Assembly (NCBI GenBank): GCA_965208275.1
Contig: OZ242331.1
Location: 4,278,001-4,342,000, forward strand
Direction of reading: 5' to 3'
Source: Bin5 sp022827195
Lineage (GTDB): Bacteria; Chloroflexota; Anaerolineae; Caldilineales; Caldilineaceae
DNA: 64,000 bases
Position 1 is the first letter of the stretch, and every line of letters begins with the position of its first letter. Shown here in pieces: positions 27,424-35,606 of the stretch. The position numbers and the translations under genes are program-made. Under the pieces are notes generated by a model. The model did not search any database. It saw nothing but the letters and a program-made list of their open reading frames with translations, and had not been told where the DNA came from.

Positions 27424-27462
27424 GCCGGTCATGGGGGCGCGGTATGCACCTCCATGACCGGC
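27424..27462 (+). other. stable intercistronic hairpin after the binding-protein gene
   Basis: GCCGGTCATGG (27424-27434) pairs perfectly with CCATGACCGGC (27452-27462), and the stem can extend by three more pairs including one G-U. No T run follows, so it is not a standard terminator. Such hairpins after substrate-binding-protein genes often protect the upstream mRNA, giving more binding protein than permease. Confidence 0.65.
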
Positions 27463-27481
27463 GCACTTTCAGGAGAGGGAA

Positions 27482-27844
27482 ATGGCGCAGACGGCGATTC
27501 AACAGCTTGAAGGCTGTATCGAGGCGCTGCGGGAGGGCGCGCTGACGGCAGAGCAGCTGCAGGCGGTGATCGAGACGCTGCGCCGCGGGGGCGGCGGCCG
27601 GCAGGAACTGCTCTACCTGCAGGCCGGCCATACGTCGGTGGCGGCGCAGGTGATCGGCCTGTCGCTGGTGGAGGACGGCGAGATCGTCGAGCAGCATCCG
27701 GGCGACCCGTGGCCCTACGAAACGGTGCTGGACGCCATGAACGACGGCTGGCGGATCGTACAGTTTCCCAATCTGGCGCTGGTGCCGGATGAGAACCGGC
27801 CCACCGGCCTCGGCTGTGAGTTCATACTGGAGAAGTGGAGATAG
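27482..27844 (+). CDS. hypothetical protein linked to a PhyH gene
   Basis: A 120-residue soluble protein with a helical N-terminus ('AIQQLEGCIEALREGALTAEQLQAVIETLRRG') and a mixed C-terminal part with 'PWPYETVLDAMNDGWRIVQFPNLAL'. The strong CAGGAGAGGG Shine-Dalgarno and the 4-bp gap to the following PhyH gene indicate a translated gene in the same operon. No family was recognised. The position suggests a small accessory protein for the oxygenase or transport step. Confidence 0.65.
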   Translation: MAQTAIQQLEGCIEALREGALTAEQLQAVIETLRRGGGGRQELLYLQAGHTSVAAQVIGLSLVEDGEIVEQHPGDPWPYETVLDAMNDGWRIVQFPNLALVPDENRPTGLGCEFILEKWR

Positions 27845-27848
27845 CGCG

Positions 27849-28697
27849 ATGAAAAGCTACTACGACTGCGAACCGACGCTGAGCGACAACGATGTGCTGG
27901 ACGTGTGTAAACAGGGTTATCTCCGGCTGGAGGCGGTCGTGCCGGAGGAAATCAACGAACGCGTGCGCGCCTTTCTGATGGAGAACACCTCGCATGAGCC
28001 GACCGAGATCCTGTACGAGGACTGGTTTGTGGAAGGTGTGATCAAGAATCCGCAGGCGGCGGGCGCGGTGCGTTCGCTGCTGGGCGTCAATTTCGGTCTG
28101 CCGCTGCTGATGAGCAATCACCGCGTCGAATATCCGACGGAGGCGCAGGCGTGGCACCGCGACGGCAATTCGAAGTTCACGCATGAGTTGCGCAACCTGC
28201 AGGTCTTCTATCTGCCGCAGGACTGCACGATGGAGATGGGGCCGACCGAGATTATCCCCGGCACGCATCTTCTCTACTCGGCCAATGACCACCTAAAGCA
28301 TCTGGACCGTGTGCGCGGCAGTGAGTACATGGCCGGGCCGGCGGGTTCGATCTTCATCACCGTCTACTCGATCTGGCACCGGCGCTCCACGTCGACGCGG
28401 GCGCAGAAGCCGGGGGTGAGGAACAATCTGAAGTATAACTATTTTCGCACGGCGCCGCCGCAGCGCGACTGGTGCATTGACCCGGACTTCAACTTCGGCA
28501 ACGCGCCCTACCTGCCGGAGAGGGACTCCGGCTACTACCGCGACATATGGCTGGCTGCCAGCCATGCGGCTGAGATGTTTCTGTGGCTGTGCGGCAAGCA
28601 CGCGCAGTTCCGGACCGAGGGCGGGCAGACGTGGCCGCTGAACGGGTCGGCGGCGCGTTTTACCGATGCGCCCTACGGCGTTCCGCCTGGGTTGTGA
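27849..28697 (+). CDS. phytanoyl-CoA dioxygenase family protein (PhyH paralogue 1)
   Basis: 282 residues from ATG 27849. It is a 2-oxoglutarate/Fe(II) oxygenase: the iron-binding H-x-D is in 'WHRDGNSKF' near residue 103, and the distal His and 2-oxoglutarate Arg lie in 'WHRRSTSTRAQKPGVRNNLKYNYFR'. The start 'YYDCEPTLSDNDVLDVCKQGYLRLEAVVPEEIN' is related to the two PhyH genes at 30054 and 31128 but clearly more divergent. Bacterial members hydroxylate diverse small molecules, so phytanate is not implied. It is last in the transporter operon, so its substrate may be the imported compound. Confidence 0.85.
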   Translation: MKSYYDCEPTLSDNDVLDVCKQGYLRLEAVVPEEINERVRAFLMENTSHEPTEILYEDWFVEGVIKNPQAAGAVRSLLGVNFGLPLLMSNHRVEYPTEAQAWHRDGNSKFTHELRNLQVFYLPQDCTMEMGPTEIIPGTHLLYSANDHLKHLDRVRGSEYMAGPAGSIFITVYSIWHRRSTSTRAQKPGVRNNLKYNYFRTAPPQRDWCIDPDFNFGNAPYLPERDSGYYRDIWLAASHAAEMFLWLCGKHAQFRTEGGQTWPLNGSAARFTDAPYGVPPGL

Positions 28698-28769
28698 GCA
28701 GCTGGGCTACGCCCGAGAGAAGTTTGCGGCGACCGGCGAACAGGTTCAGCCGGTGGGATGATAGCATAT

Positions 28770-28800
28770 TTGACAAAATGTTCGCTATATGCGAACATTT
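28770..28800 (+). promoter_or_regulatory. promoter -35 with a perfect palindromic operator for the RelE-Xre module
   Basis: TTGACA (28770-28775) is followed directly by AAATGTTCGC-TATAT-GCGAACATTT (28776-28800), a perfect 10-bp inverted repeat with a 5-bp centre. It covers the promoter spacer and the -10 area. Its position 18 bp before the toxin start fits autorepression by the HTH antitoxin. Confidence 0.75.
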
Positions 28801-28818
28801 CTTTGTATGGGCCCGGAA

Positions 28819-29070
28819 ATGCAGATTGAATGGAGGACAAGGGCGATCAGGGACATGCGTCGCTTGGACACACGAGACCGCGAGCGGATCATCGCCAAGA
28901 TCGAGCAGTATGCAAGTGATCCGTCAGCGCTGGCCAATCAGGTGGTTATGCTTTCTGGCAGCAGATACAGGCGGTTGAGAGTCGGAAATTATCGAGTGAT
29001 TTTCCATGCTGAAAGCGCTGGAATCATGACTGTGCTGAGGGTTCGCCACAGGAGGGAAGCCTATGAGTAG
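28819..29070 (+). CDS. RelE/ParE-family toxin
   Basis: 83 residues from ATG 28819 ('MQIEWRTRAIRDMRRLDTRDRERIIAKIEQYA'). Upstream in-frame ATGs at 28789 and 28807 lie in or next to the operator and are less likely. The typical RelE fold end is present: 'VVMLSGSRYRRLRVGNYRVIFHAESAGIMTVLRVRHRREAY'. Conserved basic residues and the terminal Tyr suggest an active ribosome-dependent mRNA interferase. Its stop overlaps the antitoxin ATG by 8 bp, giving coupled translation in the toxin-first order typical of HigBA-type modules. Confidence 0.85.
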   Translation: MQIEWRTRAIRDMRRLDTRDRERIIAKIEQYASDPSALANQVVMLSGSRYRRLRVGNYRVIFHAESAGIMTVLRVRHRREAYE

Positions 29071-29398
29071 CGAATCAACGGTTACGCTAGAGCGGGCGGA
29101 GTACGATGCCCTGCTCAACTACAATAGCGAGCTCGAAGACAAACTGGCTGCTCTCGATGCCGAAGATGGAAGCCGTGTTCCACACGAAGTGGCTGTGGCC
29201 ATTATTCGCGGGCAGAGCCCTATCCGCGCGTTCCGGGAGTACCTCGGCATCACGCAGCGCGAGCTTTCCGTAAGCACGGGAATCTCGGTCAGCTATCTAT
29301 CCGAAATCGAGCGCGGACACAAGCCCGGCTCCACATCCGCCCTGACCCGCATCGCCCGCGCGCTTGGCACAACGCTCGACGCCCTGGTTATCGAGTAG
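29063..29398 (+). CDS. XRE-family antitoxin of the RelE module
   Basis: 111 residues. A short helical N-terminal part probably binds the toxin ('AEYDALLNYNSELEDKLAALDAED'). The C-terminal 65 residues are an XRE helix-turn-helix ('AFREYLGITQRELSVSTGISVSYLSEIERGHKPGSTSALTRIARALG'). It likely represses its own promoter through the palindrome at 28776-28800. Both genes appear intact. Confidence 0.88.
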   Translation: MSSESTVTLERAEYDALLNYNSELEDKLAALDAEDGSRVPHEVAVAIIRGQSPIRAFREYLGITQRELSVSTGISVSYLSEIERGHKPGSTSALTRIARALGTTLDALVIE

Positions 29399-30053
29399 TG
29401 TGTGGTTGGCCAGCCGCTGTCTTAGCAGTTCGGTTGTTCAGAGTGGCCGCGCAGCGAACCTCGACCCTCTTTGCACTTTCTTCTCCAGAGTCCGATTTTG
29501 TGAGGATAGCGTACCGCGCTCTGAAAGCAGTGCGCAGGCCGCCGAGGTATGCTGCTTTTCTGGCAACGGCCTGCCAATTGCACCCATTGCGATCACTAAC
29601 TGCAGCGGGCATCTTCCTCAAGATATGACTCGACTTCGGTCGCCTCGATCGAACCAGGCCAAGGCCTGACAATCCTGGCGACGACATCATCCGCTTCATA
29701 GGATGAGTCGGCACCTAAACTGAATTCCTGCCAGTAAAACTTTGTGAAGCGGAGGATGTGGCGTAAGCCCTGGCGGCGGCGGCAGTGAAACACAGCCCGC
29801 GAGGACTGCTCTTGCGAGAGGAATCAAGACGGCCAGAAGGAGAGCGCGGCACGGCCTCCATTTAAGGCTGCAAACCAACAAAACATAATTCATTTTTGTG
29901 CAGCTTTCTGATCGTCCTTCTGTGTCATCAAACTCCATGGATGAAATAACCTGAATCCGGTCAGTTCGGTGCCGACGCGCGGCGCATTCTGTTTCCAATA
30001 GGGCGCAGTTGTGATAGATTGACCGCCACGACAATGCAACTGAGGAGAAGAAG
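29399..30053 (+). other. gene-free region with no recognised element
   Basis: 655 bp between the antitoxin gene and PhyH paralogue 2. Short frames on both strands lack Shine-Dalgarno sequences and family motifs. A minus-strand stretch at 29596-29793 has amino-acid composition compatible with a decayed gene but is not assignable. The last 60 bp hold the leader and GAGGAGA Shine-Dalgarno of the next gene. Confidence 0.4.
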
Positions 30054-30965
30054 ATGATCCACGATAAAGCCAATCATACGTGCGATTGCGAGCCGACGTT
30101 AACCGACTCGCAGGTGCTGGATTTCTGCCGCGAGGGATACCTGCTGCTGGAAGGCGTGGTGCCGGATGAGATCAACCGCCGCACGTGCGACTACCTGGAA
30201 GGCAAGATCCCGGCCAATCCAAGCTACATCCCCGACGGCATGACGCAGGCGGACCTGGAGCGCATCCGCGCGTCGCACGAGCCGAGCACGATCTTCCTGG
30301 AGGCGTGGTTCATCGAGCATGTGCTGCTAAATCCGCAGGTGACGGGCGTGATGCGCTCGCTGCTGGGAGCCAATGTGGGACTGCCGATTCTGGCGAGCCA
30401 TCACAACGTCGAGTGCCCGAGTCCGGCGCAGGGCTGGCATCACGACGCCGACCACATCTTCGGCCCTGAGCTCAACTTCGTCGAGGTCTTCTACTTCCCG
30501 CAGGATACGCCGGTCGAGTTGGGGCCGACCGAGCTGGTGCCCGGCTCGCACATTGCGCCGACCAAGCGGCCCAACGAGGAGAACGGGGTCTACGCCGAAG
30601 GGCCGGCGGGCACGATCGGCATCCATCACCAGAGCATCCTGCACCGTCGCGGCGTTTCGACTGCGAAAGGCAGGCGCCACATGCTCAAATACAACTACTG
30701 GCGCACCTCTCCGCCGCAGCGCGACTGGATCGTCGAGCCGGATTTCGATCTGCAGAGTGCCTACTACGGTGGGCACAACCAGGCGCGCTATGTGGCGCAC
30801 ATGTTTTACTGGCTGTGCGGCAAGGGAGAAGAATACCGCGTCATTGGCGGGCAGGCCTGGCCGTGGACCAGCCCCAACCAGATCCGCCCCTCCTACGGCT
30901 TTGGCAGCGTACGCGGCTACCAGCCTGACTGGCGCAAACACAACCAGGACGGCTACGCCGTTTGA
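30054..30965 (+). CDS. phytanoyl-CoA dioxygenase family protein (PhyH paralogue 2)
   Basis: A 303-residue Fe(II)/2-oxoglutarate oxygenase. The iron motif is 'WHHDADHIF' near residue 142; the distal His is in 'SILHRRGVSTAKGRRHMLKYNYWR', which also supplies the 2-oxoglutarate Arg. It has the same length as paralogue 3 at 31128 and is about four-fifths identical by eye, so the two arose by recent tandem duplication. It has its own GAGGAGA Shine-Dalgarno. A family A repeat element of about 160 bp separates it from paralogue 3. Confidence 0.88.
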   Translation: MIHDKANHTCDCEPTLTDSQVLDFCREGYLLLEGVVPDEINRRTCDYLEGKIPANPSYIPDGMTQADLERIRASHEPSTIFLEAWFIEHVLLNPQVTGVMRSLLGANVGLPILASHHNVECPSPAQGWHHDADHIFGPELNFVEVFYFPQDTPVELGPTELVPGSHIAPTKRPNEENGVYAEGPAGTIGIHHQSILHRRGVSTAKGRRHMLKYNYWRTSPPQRDWIVEPDFDLQSAYYGGHNQARYVAHMFYWLCGKGEEYRVIGGQAWPWTSPNQIRPSYGFGSVRGYQPDWRKHNQDGYAV

Positions 30966-31127
30966 AGTTTTCAGTTTCGAGGTTCTAGTTTTTCGTGGGC
31001 GCTCGCTTTGCGACCAGGTATCTCCATCTGGACCCGCTCAGCAGGAAGAATTCGGTTGAACTGATCAGACAGCCTGCTCGCCAGCCACAGTCACTGAAAA
31101 CCAAAAACTGAAAACGCCAAACTCACA
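30966..31127. repeat. intergenic family A element with inverted ends
   Basis: The 162-bp gap begins with GTTTTCAGTTT and a GGTTCTAGTTTTT stretch and ends with CAAAAACTGAAAACGCC. GTTTTCAGTTT is the exact inverse of AAACTGAAAAC, so the element has 11-bp inverted ends. A GTGGGCGCTCGC word follows the left end. Similar left ends occur at 35478 and 40009, and a right end at 40131. It runs into the ATG of PhyH paralogue 3, which has no Shine-Dalgarno. Confidence 0.55.
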
Positions 31128-32039
31128 ATGCTCCACGACAAGGCCAACCACACCTTCGACGGTGAGCCGACGCTGACCGACTCGCAGGTGCTCGAATTCT
31201 GTCGCGACGGCCATCTGCTGCTCCAGGGCGTCGTTCCCGACGAGATCAACCGCCGCACCTGCGACTATCTCGAAGGCAAGATCCCGGCCAACCCCTGCTA
31301 CATCCCAGATGGCATGACCGAGGCCGACCTCGAACGCATCCGCTTCTCCATCGCGCCCAGCTCCATCTTTCTCGAGGACTGGTTCGTTGAGCACGTCCTT
31401 CTCAATCCACGGGTGGTCGGCATCATGCGCTCATTGCTGGGCCGCAACGTCGGCCTGCCCGTGCTCGCCAGCCTCCACCGCGTCGAATGTCCCATGCCGG
31501 CGCAGGACTGGCATCACGACGCCGACCACATTTTCGGTCCCGAGCTCAACTTCGTCGAGGTCTTCTACTTCCCGCAGGATACGCCGGTCGAAATGGGACC
31601 GACCGAGCTTGTGCCCGGCTCGCACCTCACGCCGACCAAGCGCCCCGGCGACGAGGGCGGCGTCTTCGCGGCAGGGCCGGCCGGCACGATCGGCGTCCAT
31701 CACCACAGCATCCTCCACCGCCGCGGCCTCTCGACCGCCAAGGGCAGGCGCCACATGCTCAAATTCAACTACTGGCGCACCACCCCGCCGCAGCGCGACT
31801 GGATCACCGAGCCGGAATTCGACTTCCAGAGCGCCTACTACGGCGGCCACAACGAGGCCCGCTACGTTGCCCACATGTTTTACTGGCTGTGCGGCAAGGG
31901 CGACGACTACCGCATCATCGGCGGGCAGGCGTGGCCGTGGTCCCATCCCAACCAGATCGGCCCTTCCTACGGTTTCGGCAGCGAGCGCGGCTACCGGCCC
32001 GACTGGCGCAAGCGCAACGAGGACGGTTACGCCGTTTGA
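31128..32039 (+). CDS. phytanoyl-CoA dioxygenase family protein (PhyH paralogue 3)
   Basis: 303 residues, tandem copy of the preceding gene. The 'WHHDADHIF' iron motif and 'SILHRRGLSTAKGRRHMLKFNYWR' are both kept, so it should be active. Third-position usage is more C-rich than in paralogue 2. No Shine-Dalgarno precedes the ATG, which directly follows a family A repeat. The last 24 codons before the terminal A-V ('GPSYGFGSERGYRPDWRKRNEDGY') reappear with changes at 35401-35472, beyond the inserted membrane-protein gene. Confidence 0.88.
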   Translation: MLHDKANHTFDGEPTLTDSQVLEFCRDGHLLLQGVVPDEINRRTCDYLEGKIPANPCYIPDGMTEADLERIRFSIAPSSIFLEDWFVEHVLLNPRVVGIMRSLLGRNVGLPVLASLHRVECPMPAQDWHHDADHIFGPELNFVEVFYFPQDTPVEMGPTELVPGSHLTPTKRPGDEGGVFAAGPAGTIGVHHHSILHRRGLSTAKGRRHMLKFNYWRTTPPQRDWITEPEFDFQSAYYGGHNEARYVAHMFYWLCGKGDDYRIIGGQAWPWSHPNQIGPSYGFGSERGYRPDWRKRNEDGYAV

Positions 32040-32547
32040 GTCTGTCCGACCAGCCGGCCTATGACGGGTTCAACGATTAGGCCGCGCTGTCGCCACGCCC
32101 CGGTTAGAAAGGTGTGCCTCCAACATTGCCCCTGCAAAACAGGTGCGTGCAACATGGCGACCCGCCCGCGCTTCCTCGCGCTAGGGCGTGTGGCAAGGAG
32201 CATGCGTTGAGAGGCGTGCTGCGCGCGGTTGCATGGAGGATCTGCCCATATCTGTGGCGGCTCCGGAGAAGCCTGGTTCCGGAACACAACCAGGTAGCAT
32301 GCTGGAGAGGGTTCGTTTCCTGACAACTTGGGATTAGCAAAATTTCAATGATACCCTTGCTGGCAAGCGAGCCTGGTCTTAACGTTGAGAAAATGATCCC
32401 CTCGCTGCTGCATCGGAGGCCCACGCCGTCTTGTCCAACAGAACTATCTATCGGCCTGCTACCGATTCGTCCAGTGATTGCCGGAAAACCCAACTTCGCA
32501 ACGATCTGAACGACATCCCAGTTTACCTGTTTGCATAGAATCCCCTT
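32040..32547 (+). other. gene-free region, no recognised element
   Basis: 508 bp between PhyH paralogue 3 and the large membrane protein. Base composition is less GC-rich than the neighbouring genes and resembles the following gene. Frames on both strands lack motifs and start signals. It probably entered together with the membrane-protein gene. Confidence 0.35.
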
Positions 32548-35361
32548 ATGCCGGCAATGGTCCTCGCAATCGCCCTGGTGTTTCTGTTTTACATACTGCC
32601 TGGCGGACTTCTGATCGCCACTTCCCGGGGCAACGAAGGGAGACGGCTTGAGAATATCGCGCTCGCAGTTCTGCTCTCGCTGATCTTTGCTCCGGTCTCC
32701 CTCGCGCTGTTGGGTTATGCCTTCCCTGGAAATGACAGGGCGCTCTTGGCGGGCTATCTCATTGTCTGGGGACTTCCTCTTCTCGGTTTACGCCTCTTTC
32801 GCAGTCGAGTCATTCGCTGGCTGCCCGACTTCAAGGTATTGCCCAGAGCCGGCGCCGGCGCGTTACTGTTCTCCGTCCTGCTAGCGGTCTTCTTCCTAGC
32901 CTTACGATTCAATGTTTTTCAGGGGCAGATCTCCAAAGTCGCCGATGACTTTGCCCATTTCGCAAAAGTGACTTCGATTGCAGCTACGGGACTGCCTTCC
33001 CTGTACTCCAGGCAACCCCTGTATCCCTTCACCTATTATGACCTGGACTACATCGTGCCTGCTTTGGTGGTCCGCTTTTCCGAGGGCAGTGTTGGCGTGG
33101 TCGTTGCCTGGCTGGTCCATGCCAGTGTGCAGACCTTTGTGGTAACGCTGTTCCTGGCACGCATACTTTTCCTGTTTGCCCGGTCTTGGGCGGTGCGGCT
33201 TTTCGGCCTGTTAACACTGAACCTTGCCGCCGGGTTGGACTATCTTCTCGCGCCTTGGCTATTGGGCTTACAGCAAATTGGCGGTGGCGCCAATGACGTA
33301 GATGCTCAACATGGCCTGACAATGATTTCCTCTCCCATCCTGCTTCAGGTCTACACGCCACAACACATGCTGGGGTTGGCCATCGTTGGCCTGATTTTCT
33401 ACCTCATAGCAGCAAGACCGTACCGGGGAATCCCTCAAGCCGTGGCCTTTGCCTTGCTTCTGGTGGCGCTTTTCCGTGCCAGCACATTTGTCTTTGCCGG
33501 CCTCCTTCCCGGTCTGGCACTCTGGTATTTGTATGAACTGCTGAAAACCAGAAGACGTATGCATCTGCTCGCCTTTCTCGCCGTCACCGCTTTGCTTGCA
33601 TTCGCCCTGAACTACCCCTATCTCGTCACGATCCTCCAAAAGACTGAATCGCTTACGTTCGGACTCCGCTCCTTTTCGTTTCTCGATTTTCCTTCCTTCC
33701 CATGGCTCAGGTTTCCAGGAACCGTTCTTCTCCTTCTGTTTGTCAAGTTCGGTATGCTGTTGCCAATGTTTTTCTGGCTTCTGACGCGTCCTTATCTGTA
33801 CACAACCGCGGCTCGCGCGGAGGAGGACCTGCCTACGGAACCGGAGCCGGTGAACCGGACCGAGTGGAAGGAGATGCGCCTGCTCTACTTCTGGCTGTTT
33901 GCCGCTGTCGGCCTGCTGATACCATTTATTGTTCGACTACCAAACAATAACGAAGTTGCCATGCGCGGCGTTATTCCCGCCCAAGTTGGCGTTACCCTTG
34001 CGGGCTGCTATGTTTTGACCCTCTGGGAAAAGCGTCACCGGCGGCTGGTAATCGCATTGGTGGCCCTCCAGGTCGTCCTGACCACAGTGGTGGCTGGAAT
34101 CCATAGCAACCGCATTATCTCTTTCGCTAATGAGTCAGTCCCCGCTTCGTCACGTTGGATTGCCCGCAATACCCCCTTCAATGCCCTGGTTTTCTACGAA
34201 CAAGATCCCGCCACATCAATATGGACAAAGTTGATCGAGCCGATTTATGGTCAGCGGTTGAGCTACGTCGAGTGGCCGGTGTTTTGGGATTGGAATATGA
34301 CGCCGGCCCAGCAATTCGCCTGGGACTGTCTTCCCAAAGTGAACCTCTACGCCGCAGACTCGCTCTGCGCGATCGAGGCGAACATTCCCGGCGAGCAACC
34401 GGTTTACGTCAGCTATCTTTCCCCTCCTTCCTCTCTCGATGCCGCATCCTTTGCCCCCCTGCATCAATCTACCGAAACGGCGATCTATTCCCTCTCTTGC
34501 CCCGTGCGCGAATTCCCGAAATACGATGATCCCCCTATGTGGATGAGAGAACCATATGACAGACTGGCAGCAGTTGTGTCAGGGATCCCGGCAGAGCATC
34601 TCATTGTCGCCGGCAATCACCGCCTGGCCGGCTGGCTGCAACAAGAAGGATTCGGAGAGCGTCCTCTTGCTGTGGCGTCCCAGCAGGGCAAACGGCCCGT
34701 AGACCCCTTGTCGCAAGAGGGTTTCTGGTTGACAGTGGCACCTCCACAAACTGCCGCAACCTCGACCGCGCCTCCCTATCTGGAGCGCCAATTCAGCTCA
34801 ATCGATGCAGTCCCTTCCCCTGTCTGGTTCTTGCTTGACTACACGTCCGATCCCCGCTGGAACGACGCGATCTACGCGCATGTCCGGGAGAACTATTATG
34901 TTGCCCAGCCCAGCGGCGGCCGTTCCGAATGGTTCACCTGCGATCAGAGGGCCATCCTTGCACTCCCTTCGGCCGGCCGCTTGATCGCTGTTCAGAAAGA
35001 GCTCCAATTCGACCAAGCGCTGGTCGTCAACGAGTGGTTGTCCACCGACCGTACGTTTCGCGCCGGTGACATCGTTGCGATGGCGTTGGTGTGGCGTCAG
35101 ATAGAGGACGGCCAGTTCAAGTTCTTCATTCATCTCCTGGATGAAAACGGCACCCTCTTTTCCCAGACCGATCTGTCACTCGTCCACGATCGGGCAGTGG
35201 AATCGCAGCATCTGAGGTTGGGACTCTATCTGCCGCCCGAACTTTCCGCCGGCCAGTATCAGATTCGTCTTGGCGTCTATCGCCCCGAAGATGGCCAACG
35301 ACTCCTGCTTCCTACTGGGAATGACCACGCCCTCATTCCGCTGACCGTTTCAGACCGGTAG
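32548..35361 (+). CDS. large polytopic membrane protein, GT-C glycosyltransferase-like
   Basis: A 937-residue protein. Residues 1-500 hold about 12-14 hydrophobic helices, with a loop 'KVADDFAHFAKVTSIAATGLPSLY' after the third or fourth. Its aspartate in a first large extracytoplasmic loop is reminiscent of GT-C enzymes that use lipid-linked sugars. The later 'PNNNEVAMRGVIPAQVGVTLAGCYV' resembles motifs of Chloroflexota membrane GT-like proteins. Residues 500-800 are soluble, and 820-937 form a beta-sandwich ('FRAGDIVAMALVWRQIEDGQFKFFIHLLDENGTLFSQTD'). Codon use is less GC-rich than the flanking PhyH genes, suggesting transfer. Catalysis is not proven. Confidence 0.55.
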   Translation: MPAMVLAIALVFLFYILPGGLLIATSRGNEGRRLENIALAVLLSLIFAPVSLALLGYAFPGNDRALLAGYLIVWGLPLLGLRLFRSRVIRWLPDFKVLPRAGAGALLFSVLLAVFFLALRFNVFQGQISKVADDFAHFAKVTSIAATGLPSLYSRQPLYPFTYYDLDYIVPALVVRFSEGSVGVVVAWLVHASVQTFVVTLFLARILFLFARSWAVRLFGLLTLNLAAGLDYLLAPWLLGLQQIGGGANDVDAQHGLTMISSPILLQVYTPQHMLGLAIVGLIFYLIAARPYRGIPQAVAFALLLVALFRASTFVFAGLLPGLALWYLYELLKTRRRMHLLAFLAVTALLAFALNYPYLVTILQKTESLTFGLRSFSFLDFPSFPWLRFPGTVLLLLFVKFGMLLPMFFWLLTRPYLYTTAARAEEDLPTEPEPVNRTEWKEMRLLYFWLFAAVGLLIPFIVRLPNNNEVAMRGVIPAQVGVTLAGCYVLTLWEKRHRRLVIALVALQVVLTTVVAGIHSNRIISFANESVPASSRWIARNTPFNALVFYEQDPATSIWTKLIEPIYGQRLSYVEWPVFWDWNMTPAQQFAWDCLPKVNLYAADSLCAIEANIPGEQPVYVSYLSPPSSLDAASFAPLHQSTETAIYSLSCPVREFPKYDDPPMWMREPYDRLAAVVSGIPAEHLIVAGNHRLAGWLQQEGFGERPLAVASQQGKRPVDPLSQEGFWLTVAPPQTAATSTAPPYLERQFSSIDAVPSPVWFLLDYTSDPRWNDAIYAHVRENYYVAQPSGGRSEWFTCDQRAILALPSAGRLIAVQKELQFDQALVVNEWLSTDRTFRAGDIVAMALVWRQIEDGQFKFFIHLLDENGTLFSQTDLSLVHDRAVESQHLRLGLYLPPELSAGQYQIRLGVYRPEDGQRLLLPTGNDHALIPLTVSDR

Positions 35362-35400
35362 TGGGTGCAAGCGTCTGTGAAGCGTATATGAAGTATCCGC

Positions 35401-35472
35401 GGCCCTTCGCACGAGTTCTGCAGCGAGCGCGGCTACCGGCCCGACTGGCGCAAACGGAACGAGGACGGATAC
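35401..35472 (+). pseudogene. remnant of a PhyH gene 3' end
   Basis: Twenty-four codons read GPSHEFCSERGYRPDWRK then RNEDGY, matching the end of PhyH paralogue 3 (GPSYGFGSERGYRPDWRK, RNEDGYAV). No start, iron motif or upstream domain remains. The bases after it resemble the family A element that follows PhyH paralogue 2. It marks either a lost fourth tandem PhyH copy or a duplicated insertion boundary of the 32040-35400 segment. Confidence 0.8.
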
Positions 35473-35606
35473 TCGGCTTTCAGTATTGAGTTCTTAGTTT
35501 TTGGTGGGGGTTCGCCTGCGGAATACGGGACACTGGCAAGCGGCGGCTTCAGGGCGTTGTCGGGCTCTGAATGACAGGACGAGCCCGCTTGACCGGCCCG
35601 GGGCGC

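Noticed and set aside
29596..29793. Minus-strand 65-residue frame in the gap before PhyH paralogue 2
   Set aside because: The composition is plausible but there is no start signal or recognisable family, so it was not called a gene.
32104..32493. Minus-strand 129-residue frame in the gap before the membrane protein
   Set aside because: Residue content is typical of non-coding DNA and no Shine-Dalgarno is present.
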